Positions 1-5,628 of a stretch of 5,628 nt of DNA are shown here, one piece after another. The stretch comes from an uncultured delta proteobacterium (GTDB lineage Bacteria > Myxococcota_A > Bradymonadia > REDH01): positions 1-5,628 of the forward strand of contig CAIQPA010000181.1 in NCBI GenBank assembly GCA_903873545.1, in the 5' to 3' direction. Position 1 is the first letter of the stretch. Each line of letters begins with the position of its first letter. The position numbers and the translations under genes are program-made. The notes beneath the pieces are model-generated. The model was not told where the DNA came from. It did not search any database and saw only the letters and a program-made list of their open reading frames with translations.

Positions 1-929
1 CCGGCGGTAGCCGCCTGGCCACGGGCGTCGGCAACCCCGAGTTCCAGGGCGGCCTGACCGTTGCCTACACCATGGACTACGACCCCGACGCCGACCGCGA
101 CACCATCATGGGCAGCCTCGACCGCTGCCCCGACGCAGCGGAGGACTTCGACGCCTTCGAAGACAGCGATGGCTGCCCCGAGCGCGACAACGACAAGGAT
201 GGCGTCGACGACCTGCTCGACAAGTGCGAAGGCCAGCTCGAGGACAACGACGGCTACGAGGACAGCGACGGTTGCCCCGAGCTCGACAACGACAAAGACG
301 GCTTCAACGACGATGCCGACAAGTGCCCCATCGCCCCCGAAGACAAGGATGGCTTTGAGGACGACGACGGCTGCCCCGAAGAGGACAACGACCAGGACGG
401 CGTCATCGACGGCCTCGACAAGTGCCCGAAGGACAAAGAGGACGTTGACGGCTTCGAAGACAAGGATGGCTGCCCCGAAGAGGACAACGACCAGGACGGC
501 GTGCTCGACGGCGCCGACAAGTGTGCCGACCAGATCGAGACGCTCAATGGCGTCGACGACGCGGACGGCTGCGCCGACGAGGGCCTCTTCGAGGTCAACC
601 TGGCGCAGGGCACGGTGAAGTTCGCCACACCCATCCGCTTCGCCGGCACGACGGCCACGCTCGACGAGGGCTCCAAGGCCACCGTCGCCGCGCTCACCGC
701 GCTGCTCAAGCAGAGCGAGGGGCTCCGGCTCCGCCTCGTTGTCCACACGGGCGACGCCGGCTTCGAGGCCGCCAACCTGTCGTTGGCGGAGGAGCGGTCG
801 AAGGCGCTTGCTGCCCTCATCGCCATCGACGGCGTGGCGATTGATCGCATCGTAACGGCTGCCTATGCGTTGGCCGCCGCAGACACCGACGCAGGCGCCC
901 ACCGCGTCGAAGTGCGCGTAGAGCGCTAA
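1..929 (+). CDS. OmpA-family outer-membrane protein with TSP3 repeats (5' end missing)
   Basis: The frame is open from base 3, so the gene begins upstream of the window; 308 residues are visible, ending at TAA 927-929. The first ~24 residues (GSRLATGVGNPEFQGG, then LTVAYT) resemble the last strand of a beta-barrel, as in OmpA-type porins. Next come five Asp-rich TSP3 units with the pattern DxDxDG..D..DKCP...ED.DGFED.DGCPE, which in known proteins bind calcium and form a stiff rod. The last ~115 residues match the OmpA C-terminal peptidoglycan-binding fold: a predicted beta-strand, HTGDAG, NLSLAEERSKAL and a terminal HRVEVRV. By family knowledge this would link the outer membrane to the cell wall, but the usual Asp of HTD is Gly here, so binding is uncertain. 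The internal ATG at 72 lies inside the barrel end and is not the true start. The family call is firm; the barrel is inferred from a short stretch. Confidence 0.88.
   Translation, partial: GGSRLATGVGNPEFQGGLTVAYTMDYDPDADRDTIMGSLDRCPDAAEDFDAFEDSDGCPERDNDKDGVDDLLDKCEGQLEDNDGYEDSDGCPELDNDKDGFNDDADKCPIAPEDKDGFEDDDGCPEEDNDQDGVIDGLDKCPKDKEDVDGFEDKDGCPEEDNDQDGVLDGADKCADQIETLNGVDDADGCADEGLFEVNLAQGTVKFATPIRFAGTTATLDEGSKATVAALTALLKQSEGLRLRLVVHTGDAGFEAANLSLAEERSKALAALIAIDGVAIDRIVTAAYALAAADTDAGAHRVEVRVER
93..587 (+). repeat. Five tandem 99-bp units encoding TSP3 calcium-binding repeats
   Basis: Units of exactly 33 codons lie at about 93-191, 192-290, 291-389, 390-488 and 489-587. Each carries two acidic loops and usually two cysteines, in DKC and DGC contexts. 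The third to fourth units are the most alike: a 35-bp stretch at 369-403 recurs without a mismatch at 468-502. The last unit is the most diverged (TLNGVDDADGCADE) and leads into the OmpA-like domain. The period and motif are read directly; calcium binding is family knowledge. Confidence 0.9.
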
Positions 930-954
930 CTCTCTCAACGCTTTGAACAGAACC

Positions 955-960
955 AGAGGA
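955..960 (+). promoter_or_regulatory. Ribosome binding site for the TerB-like gene
   Basis: AGAGGA lies 6 bases before the ATG at 967. It decides the start: an in-frame TTG at 943 has no comparable purine-rich site at the right distance and would add eight residues. Confidence 0.7.
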
Positions 961-966
961 TCTCAG

Positions 967-1581
967 ATGAGCAAAGACAACCTGCCCAACGTCAGCCCCG
1001 AAGAAGAGCGCTACTTCAGCAAGAAGGAGTTCGACCGCCGCGAGTTTGTGCGGCAGCGGCTCGAGCGCGACGTGAAGCACCTCCGCGAGCTGCGCCACAT
1101 CGGCGAGGCCGTGGGCGAGAGCTCGACGGAGATCGCCGAGCGCATCCGCAAGCTGGGCTTCGACGGCGAGACCGCCGTGCTCTTCAACATCCTCCCGTTG
1201 GTCATCGTCGCCTGGGCTGACGGCAAGGTGAGCGGCAAGGAGCGGACCGTTATCTTCAAGTGGCTTGAGTCACGTGGCATCGCCGAAGGGAGCGACGCCT
1301 GGACGATGATGGGTACGCTGCTCGAAAAGCGTCCGGACGACGAGGTACTGGAGGAGGGCTTGCGCCTCCTCGCGCTGGTCTCTTCGCACAAAGAGGGTCA
1401 GGCGAAGACGCTGGTCGACCTCTGCTTCGGCCTCGCGGAGGCGCACGGCGGCTTCCTCGGGCTTGGCAAGAAGATGTCGGACGAGGAGCGCGCGCTCATC
1501 CACCACATCGCCGAGGTCCTGGGACCGGAGGCTGTGGCCGAGGCCCAGCTGCTGCTCAAGGCCAAGGGCGCAATCGGCTAG
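967..1581 (+). CDS. TerB-like domain protein, soluble, function unknown
   Basis: This encodes 204 residues with no signal peptide or clear membrane segment, so it is probably cytoplasmic. Residues ~11-60 are highly charged and predicted helical (EEERYF, RREFVRQRLERD). Residues ~74-104 hold the TerB/DjlA-like signature AWADGKVSGKER, that is A-x-ADG-x-V-x-x-x-E, after a hydrophobic helix. A second half at ~155-186 (AEAHGGF, then KKMSDEERALIHHI) looks like a degenerate copy of the same helical motif. In TerB the acidic ADG/E residues bind divalent metal; whether that holds here is inference. The gene follows the OmpA-like gene by 37 bp on the same strand with no visible terminator between, so co-transcription is plausible. 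Many proteins with this fold have no link to tellurite, and no other ter gene is visible. The distant family call is moderately sure; the role is unknown. Confidence 0.78.
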   Translation: MSKDNLPNVSPEEERYFSKKEFDRREFVRQRLERDVKHLRELRHIGEAVGESSTEIAERIRKLGFDGETAVLFNILPLVIVAWADGKVSGKERTVIFKWLESRGIAEGSDAWTMMGTLLEKRPDDEVLEEGLRLLALVSSHKEGQAKTLVDLCFGLAEAHGGFLGLGKKMSDEERALIHHIAEVLGPEAVAEAQLLLKAKGAIG

Positions 1582-1597
1582 TCCGACGGCCAGCGCC
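1567..1597. terminator. Weak candidate hairpin at the convergent gene junction
   Basis: Between and across the ends of the two convergent genes there is an outer inverted repeat, GGCGC (1567-1571) with GCGCC (1593-1597). It encloses an inner one, TCGG (1574-1577) with CCGA (1583-1586). There is no T-run on either side, so this is not a textbook intrinsic terminator. It may be a chance structure in GC-rich DNA, and it is recorded because it is the only candidate in the 15-bp gap. Confidence 0.22.
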
Positions 1598-3600
1598 TAG
1601 GGCGTGGTCGTAAGGTTCAAGCCGCCGGGGTAGCCGTAGCTCACCGCATTGTCGTAGCCGTAGCCGTAGAGGCCGAAGGGCTGCTCGGCGGAGAGCTGGT
1701 AGGTACCCGCGCCACGGTTGAGGTGGGCGAAGGCCCAGCTCCGCGTTCCAAACGGGGTGAACTCCGACTCGGCCACCGCAACGCCGTTGACGCGGAGCTC
1801 GACGCCAACCGGCTTCACGACAGTGAGGTAGTCCTGCGCGTAGCCGGCAGGAACCTGGATGACATAGTCGGTGCGGAACTGGTCGGAGGGGACCATCAAG
1901 GTGAGCGAAGGGTCGCCGCCGTAGCGGCTGACGCCAAGCGCCTGCTGGCTGACCATGTACTGTCCTACGAGCACGGGCGCGGTGGCGGAGAGTTCGAAGG
2001 AGATGGGGGTCTGCACCTCGACGAACTGGCCGGCGTTGAGCGTGACGCCATCGAGCCCGGCGATGGGGGGCTGGGTGGTGATGCGGGTGCCGTTCGTGTC
2101 GGCGACGACCCGCCACCAGTCGTTCTCGGTGCCGCGAGGCGGCGTGTGGATGCAGAGGAAGGTGGAGCGCCAGGTCTCGACCGGGAAGAGCTGCTCCTGC
2201 AGGTGGTCGGCGCAGCAGTTGCCCGACTCGCTCTCGTCGCCGATGACCGCCTCTTCGTGGCCTGAGAAGACGACGATGGGGCGGTCGGCCTCGACCAGCG
2301 AGCCGGTGGGGTCGGCCTCGACGGGCGGGAAGGAGAAGACCGAGGAGAAGGCGAAGTTGAGCACCTGTCCGGTCTCGAGTGTGAAGGTGTGGGGCACGCC
2401 GGCGGTGAGGCCGGTGAGGCCGCCGCCGTTGTCGGCAGCGGCGCTGAGCGTGACGGTCACGTTGGTGCGGGGCTGCGTTGCGACGACGGTGAACCAGGCG
2501 CGCTGCGCGGGGAAGCCGAGGGCCGCGATGCCGCCGGTCAGGCTCATCACCCGGTAGCGGCGGCCGAGCGCGTTGGCAGGGAGCATGAGCGAGGCGTCGT
2601 TGGAGAAGACATTGAGGTCGTTGAGCGGGCTGAACTGGTAGGCGACGACGGGCTCGGTGGTGGTGACCTTGAAGGAGCGCGAGGTGATGCCGGTGTCGGC
2701 GATGCTGGCGACGGGGAAGGTGAGAACGCCCGTCGAGCGGGGCGCGACGGTGATGCCGGCCGGCGCGATGAAGGTGCGGTCGGTCGAGATGACGGCGATG
2801 TCGGCGGGGAAGTCGCCGACGTTGGCGATGACCACCGAGTGGGGGACCTCGTCGGGGTGGGGCACGGAGATGTCGTGGTACTGTGGCAGGTCGACCGACC
2901 AGTACTCGCAGCCGATGTAGGAGGGATCTTTGACGGCGGCGATGCAGCCGGAGACACACTCGCCGTTCTCGCAGACGCGGAGGCTCCGGCGGTCGCAGGT
3001 CTCGGTGAAGTTCCAGCTGGTGCCGTCGGTGCTGCAGGTGGAGATGGTGAAGTCGTCGTCGCAGCGGGTGTCGCCGGGGTTGCACTGCTGGGTGCCGCAG
3101 AGGCCGTCGAGGCAGAACTCACCGGTGGCGCAGTCGGCGGCGATGAAGCCGGTGCCGGCCTCGTTGCAGAGGTTTCGCTGGGTGGAGGAGACGCAGCCGC
3201 GGACTTGGCCGGGGGTGCAGCTCTCGCCGGGGACGCAGCGGCCGAGCCGGCAGACCTCGGTGGGCTGGCAGGCTGTGCCCTCCACCCAGGTGCCGCCGGT
3301 GCAGGTCTCGGGCAGTCCGGAGGCGCTGCAGTCGATGGCGCCCTCCGCGCAGAGCGCCGTGTCGGGCGTGGTGTCTGCGACCGTGTCGGCTTCGGTGTCG
3401 GCGGCAGCGCCCGTGTCCACAGCGCCGCTGTCTACAGCAGCGCCCGTGTCGGTGGCACTGCCCGTGTCGCGGACCTCGCCGCAGTTGGCGCCGCGGCAGA
3501 CGCTGACGCCCGAGGAGGCGCTGTCGTCGCCGCATGCAGCGAAGAGGAGGGCGGCGGCGAAGGAGAGGACCGTGAGATAGCGCATGGAGAGGGTCCTCAT
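1597..3600 (-). CDS. Cys-rich surface lipoprotein with IgGFc-binding-like domain
   Basis: The protein has 667 residues. Residues 1-23 form a lipoprotein signal peptide ending ALLFAAC, with Cys23 as the predicted lipidated residue; Phe at -3 is tolerated but not ideal. Residues ~44-82 are an Asp/Thr/Ala/Gly linker. Residues 84-215 hold three six-cysteine modules, closed by Cys219. Residues ~230-665 resemble the bacterial IgGFc_binding domain; telling stretches are YQFSPLNDLNVFSNDASLML, PANALGRRYRVMS and the terminal YGYGYDNAVSYGYPGG. The domain is named after a mammalian mucus protein; in bacteria its ligand is generally unknown, so adhesion is only a guess. The start at 3600 has GGAGAGG six bases upstream and overlaps the stop of the preceding gene as ATGA, which implies coupled translation. 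An in-frame ATG at 3585 gives a more compact signal peptide (MRYLTVLSF) and is a possible alternative. Confidence 0.88.
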   Translation of the reverse strand: MRTLSMRYLTVLSFAAALLFAACGDDSASSGVSVCRGANCGEVRDTGSATDTGAAVDSGAVDTGAAADTEADTVADTTPDTALCAEGAIDCSASGLPETCTGGTWVEGTACQPTEVCRLGRCVPGESCTPGQVRGCVSSTQRNLCNEAGTGFIAADCATGEFCLDGLCGTQQCNPGDTRCDDDFTISTCSTDGTSWNFTETCDRRSLRVCENGECVSGCIAAVKDPSYIGCEYWSVDLPQYHDISVPHPDEVPHSVVIANVGDFPADIAVISTDRTFIAPAGITVAPRSTGVLTFPVASIADTGITSRSFKVTTTEPVVAYQFSPLNDLNVFSNDASLMLPANALGRRYRVMSLTGGIAALGFPAQRAWFTVVATQPRTNVTVTLSAAADNGGGLTGLTAGVPHTFTLETGQVLNFAFSSVFSFPPVEADPTGSLVEADRPIVVFSGHEEAVIGDESESGNCCADHLQEQLFPVETWRSTFLCIHTPPRGTENDWWRVVADTNGTRITTQPPIAGLDGVTLNAGQFVEVQTPISFELSATAPVLVGQYMVSQQALGVSRYGGDPSLTLMVPSDQFRTDYVIQVPAGYAQDYLTVVKPVGVELRVNGVAVAESEFTPFGTRSWAFAHLNRGAGTYQLSAEQPFGLYGYGYDNAVSYGYPGGLNLTTTP
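2956..3351 (-). repeat. Three tandem six-cysteine modules in the lipoprotein
   Basis: In the lipoprotein, cysteines fall at residues 84, 91, 100, 111, 117, 122; then 128, 136, 145, 157, 163, 168; then 173, 180, 189, 202, 210, 215. The shared pattern is C-x6/7-C-x8-C-x10..12-C-x5/7-C-x4-C, with common motifs such as pG near the first Cys and G-x-C at the end. Three disulphides per module are expected in the oxidising envelope. Sequence between the cysteines is not closely conserved, so the duplication is old or the modules are under structural selection only. Confidence 0.82.
3355..3471 (-). other. Asp/Thr-rich linker of the lipoprotein
   Basis: Residues ~44-82 of the lipoprotein are low complexity: seven D-T dipeptides separated by G, A, S, V and E, with few bulky residues. 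In DNA this appears as seven GTGTC words on the + strand, including a 13-bp direct repeat at 3405-3417 and 3438-3450. It sits just after the lipid anchor and probably spaces the folded part from the membrane. Confidence 0.75.
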
Positions 3601-5628
3601 CGGGAGCCTCTCCGGCGGCGCCGGGCAAGCAGGAGTGCAGCCAGCGGGAGGAGAAGCGATGCTGAACCGCCGCCCGCGGCGCTGCAGCCGTCGTCGGTCG
3701 CGGCCGGAGGTGCCGGTGTGGTGTCGGGCATGACGTCGGTGGCGTCGGCGGAGGTGTCATCGGCCGCGTCGGGCTGAGGTGCGGTGTCGAGGGCCGTGTC
3801 GCCGGCGCTGCTGTCGACTTCGGTATCGGGCGTCGTATCTGTGTCGCCGGTGTCTTCCGTCGTGTCCTCGACGACGCCCGTGTCGGTCTCGGTCGAGGCC
3901 GCGCGGAAGCGGAAGGTGAAGGGGACGAAGGGGGCCTCGAGATCATCTGTCTCGAAGAGCAGGCGGGCCTCGTAGTCGCCGGCTTCGGGGGTGACCGACC
4001 AGGCCAGTTCGGTGGAGCCCCAGAAGAGCTGCTCGGTGGTGGTCACGTTGACCAGCTCCCAGGCGACGACCGAGGAGGGATCGGCGATGGCCACACCATC
4101 TTTGGAGAGGGTCAGCGAGGCCTCCGCGATGGCGTAGGTGCGGAGCAGCGCGCCGCCGAGCAGCTCGGTCTCGAGGCGGGGGAGCTCGGTTGTGGAGCCG
4201 ACGGGGAAGGAGCCGTAGTCCATGGGGCTCTCACGCGAGAAGCCGAGCCGCGGCGCGACACCGCTGGCGACGACGGCGACGGTTCCGACCTGCTCGTTGT
4301 CGCGGGCGGAGACGGTCCAGACGAGGCCGTTGCTGCCCGGCTGGATGGGGGTGAAGCGGAAGCGGACGATGGCAGAGCCACCAGCAGCAATGGGCAGGGT
4401 GACACTGTCGGTCGGCGCGCCGGTCGCAGGGTCGAGGAGCTGCAGACGAGCGGTGTCTCCCGCGCCATCGCCGACCGTAACGACCTCGTCTTCGGTGCCG
4501 GAGTTCTCGATCTCGACGCCGCCGTCGCGGTAGGCGCCGACGGCGGTTGCGGCCAGGTCGACCCGCTCGCGGAAGAAGAGCGAGGGGGGCGGCACGATGC
4601 GCGGGATGAGGGTGATGGCATCGACGAGCGTCACCTCGCCGTGCGGCCCTGCGAGTGTGACCGAGGCAAGCCCGGGGGAGGCCGTCGGAGAAACCGTGAC
4701 CGTCACCGCGGCGTTGGTGGGGTCGGCGGCGCGGAAGTCGGTAGCGCGGACGGCGGTACCGGCATCGAAGGTGTCGAGGCCATCGAGGTTGAGCCCTTCG
4801 ACGGCGACGACGGTCTGCACGCCGATCTCGAGCCGGTCGGGCCGAAGCCGATAGACGGTGAGCGGGCCGGGCTCGACCATCAGCGCAGCCGTGAAGGTGG
4901 TGAAGAGGCCGCCTGTGCCCAGCGCGAGGTCGCGGCTGCCGAGCGGGGCGTCGTCGCGGACGGTAGCGTCGAAGCGGAGCTCGGTGGGGTTGATGAGCTG
5001 CAGGTTGGCGGCGGTGACCCGTCCGCTGATGAGCAGCTCATCGACCAGATCGAGGTTCTCACCCGAGAGCGTGACGGTGGTGGTGGTGCCCCGCACCAGC
5101 GATGCGGGCGTTGCGGAGATGAACAGCGCAGCGGCGCCGGCAACCGAGAAGAGGTCGGGGACCGCGAGCCGCTCGATGCCGCGGCGCAGGATGACGGGGC
5201 GGGGGCCGGCGAGCGCGACAGCGCCGACCGTGGCGGTGAAGGTGGCGCGGGTGGGCGAGATGGCCGTGAAGTCGACAATGTCGATGCCTGCGCCGAGGTC
5301 GAAGCCTGTGAGCGTGTCGAGGTTACGGCCACCGAGCGTGACCAAGGCGGTGTCGCCGCGGGCAAGCAGGGGTGGGTCGACGAAGAGGGCGGCCGGAGCG
5401 CCTGCCACGCGGCCATCGAGCAGACAGGCCAGCGCTTGCTGCACGGCACTGACCACCGAATTAAAAACCAATCCACCGGGCGATTGCGGTGAAACCCGCA
5501 GGCCCAGCTGCGCATCCACCAAGGGGCGTCCTTGCCATTGAAGCGCCAGTTCATGCGTCGCACTGACCAGCAGCGGCTCCCACCCGATCAGCGAGGCCTC
5601 GCCCCAGCCGGTTCGGCCGTCTGTCGAA
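3597..5628 (-). CDS. Multidomain surface protein with MYXO-CTERM tail (5' end missing)
   Basis: The frame is open from the right edge to TGA at 3599-3597, giving 676 visible residues; the start lies outside the window. The TTG at 5522 is inside the frame and is not the start, since the reading continues upstream (ATHELALQWQGRPL). Residues ~83-341 form three IPT/TIG-like units, each with a V-x-G-x-NLD core. Residues ~366-457 and ~468-575 look like two ASH-type (choice-of-anchor D-like) Ig folds, with IENSGTEDEVV, YGSFPVGSTTE and LLFETDDLEAPFVPF. A D/T-rich linker (~576-645) leads to DDGCSAAGGG, a Leu/Ala helix and ARRRRRGSR. That ending fits the MYXO-CTERM signal, in which the Cys is the processing site for a myxosortase and the protein ends up on the surface. 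The domain labels are by eye; the tail is the firmest part. Its stop overlaps the lipoprotein start, so the two are one operon. Confidence 0.87.
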   Translation of the reverse strand, partial: STDGRTGWGEASLIGWEPLLVSATHELALQWQGRPLVDAQLGLRVSPQSPGGLVFNSVVSAVQQALACLLDGRVAGAPAALFVDPPLLARGDTALVTLGGRNLDTLTGFDLGAGIDIVDFTAISPTRATFTATVGAVALAGPRPVILRRGIERLAVPDLFSVAGAAALFISATPASLVRGTTTTVTLSGENLDLVDELLISGRVTAANLQLINPTELRFDATVRDDAPLGSRDLALGTGGLFTTFTAALMVEPGPLTVYRLRPDRLEIGVQTVVAVEGLNLDGLDTFDAGTAVRATDFRAADPTNAAVTVTVSPTASPGLASVTLAGPHGEVTLVDAITLIPRIVPPPSLFFRERVDLAATAVGAYRDGGVEIENSGTEDEVVTVGDGAGDTARLQLLDPATGAPTDSVTLPIAAGGSAIVRFRFTPIQPGSNGLVWTVSARDNEQVGTVAVVASGVAPRLGFSRESPMDYGSFPVGSTTELPRLETELLGGALLRTYAIAEASLTLSKDGVAIADPSSVVAWELVNVTTTEQLFWGSTELAWSVTPEAGDYEARLLFETDDLEAPFVPFTFRFRAASTETDTGVVEDTTEDTGDTDTTPDTEVDSSAGDTALDTAPQPDAADDTSADATDVMPDTTPAPPAATDDGCSAAGGGSASLLLPLAALLLARRRRRGSR
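3600..3695 (-). other. MYXO-CTERM-type C-terminal sorting signal
   Basis: The last 32 residues contain DDGC, a short Gly/Ser/Ala stretch, a ~14-residue hydrophobic segment (SLLLPLAALLLA) and five consecutive arginines followed by GSR. The Gly-Cys, helix and basic end in this order are the hallmarks of the MYXO-CTERM family (TIGR03901). The sorting enzyme is not encoded in the window. Confidence 0.83.
3607..3613 (-). promoter_or_regulatory. Ribosome binding site for the lipoprotein gene
   Basis: Read on the minus strand, GGAGAGG lies six bases before the ATG at 3600. It is inside the end of the upstream gene, spanning the codons CGG-AGA-GGC of its Arg-Arg-Gly tail. This favours the start at 3600 over the in-frame ATG at 3585, which has only a TGAGGA about eight bases upstream. 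Confidence 0.7.
3693..3902 (-). other. Asp/Thr-rich linker before the sorting tail
   Basis: About 70 residues dominated by D, T, A, E, S and P (for example TEDTGDTDTTPDTEVDSSAG) join the last Ig-like domain to the MYXO-CTERM tail. The make-up matches the linker of the downstream lipoprotein. Such acidic spacers are common before sorting tails and are likely extended and unstructured. Confidence 0.8.
4605..5381 (-). repeat. Three IPT/TIG-like beta-sandwich units
   Basis: Three stretches of about 80 residues in the surface protein align by eye on a shared frame. Each starts with P near an L-x-R/I-G, then runs V-x-G-x-NLD (LGGRNLD, LSGENLD, VEGLNLD), a polar strand, a P-T-x-A/L turn, and ends with an R/G-x-V/L-x-L-G/R-G strand. 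They lie near 5142-5381, 4875-5114 and 4605-4847. NLD after a glycine is typical of IPT/TIG domains. The degree of similarity is low and was not computed. Confidence 0.62.

Noticed and set aside
93..587. Possible CRISPR or non-coding tandem repeat
   Set aside because: The units are coding, in frame, 99 bp long and diverged at synonymous and non-synonymous sites, with no spacer structure.
61..618. + strand open frame of Thr/Ser/Ala-rich repeats
   Set aside because: It is a shadow frame of the TSP3 repeat array; its apparent repetitiveness comes from the 99-bp units.
943..966. Upstream TTG start for the TerB-like gene
   Set aside because: The ATG at 967 has a well-placed AGAGGA, and the extra residues look unlike coding sequence.
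967..1581. Tellurite resistance function
   Set aside because: Only the fold-level motif is present and no other ter gene is in view; many TerB-like proteins have unrelated roles.
1556..3085. Minus-strand open frame of 509 codons rich in Arg, His and Pro
   Set aside because: It is an alternative frame inside the lipoprotein gene, with Arg/Pro/His-dominated composition and no domain.
1597..3600. Literal binding of immunoglobulin G
   Set aside because: The domain name comes from a mammalian mucus protein; nothing in the sequence or context of an apparently free-living bacterium supports antibody binding.
2389..3777. Long + strand open frame of 462 codons rich in Gly, Ala, Asp and Val
   Set aside because: It lies antisense to the lipoprotein and surface-protein genes, which have clear signal, domain and tail motifs. 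Its composition is what GC-rich antisense reading gives, and it has no recognisable domain.
5520..5522. TTG start for the surface protein
   Set aside because: The frame stays open for 35 more codons to the window edge with protein-like composition, and a signal peptide would be needed but is not seen after the TTG.

Overview
The window is very GC-rich, densely coded bacterial chromosomal DNA, most likely from Myxococcota or a neighbouring deltaproteobacterial lineage (for example Bradymonadales). The strongest pointer is a C-terminal MYXO-CTERM-type sorting tail: a Gly-Cys, a hydrophobic helix and an arginine cluster. Supporting signs are a long Asp/Thr linker next to each envelope anchor, an OmpA-like protein with a thrombospondin type 3 (TSP3) calcium-binding array, a Cys-rich lipoprotein with an IgGFc-binding-type domain, and a TerB-like protein. 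No RNA gene, mobile element, CRISPR array or origin was seen.

There are four genes in two convergent pairs. On the + strand, positions 1-929 hold the 3' part of an outer-membrane OmpA-type protein: the end of a beta-barrel-like region, five 33-residue TSP3 units, and a diverged OmpA C-terminal domain. After 37 bp comes a 204-residue soluble protein with two TerB-like halves (967-1581). On the - strand, a large surface protein that starts beyond the right edge occupies 5628-3597. It has three IPT/TIG-like beta-sandwich units, two ASH-like domains, an Asp/Thr linker and a MYXO-CTERM tail. Its stop codon overlaps the start of a 667-residue lipoprotein (3600-1597) by 4 bp (ATGA). The lipoprotein has a lipobox, an Asp/Thr linker, three six-cysteine modules and an IgGFc-binding-like domain. 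The two convergent pairs end only 15 bp apart.

All genes except the TerB-like one appear to make envelope or surface proteins. The two minus-strand genes look translationally coupled and are built as mirror images: one is anchored at its N-terminus by lipid, the other at its C-terminus by a sorting tail, and each has a D/T-rich spacer beside its anchor. This suggests an outer-surface pair made together, though their ligand or partner cannot be read from the sequence. I see no clear new defence, mobile or metabolic system. The points most worth following up are the coupled surface pair, the Shine-Dalgarno sequence embedded in the sorting-signal codons, the six-cysteine modules and the altered peptidoglycan-binding site of the OmpA domain.
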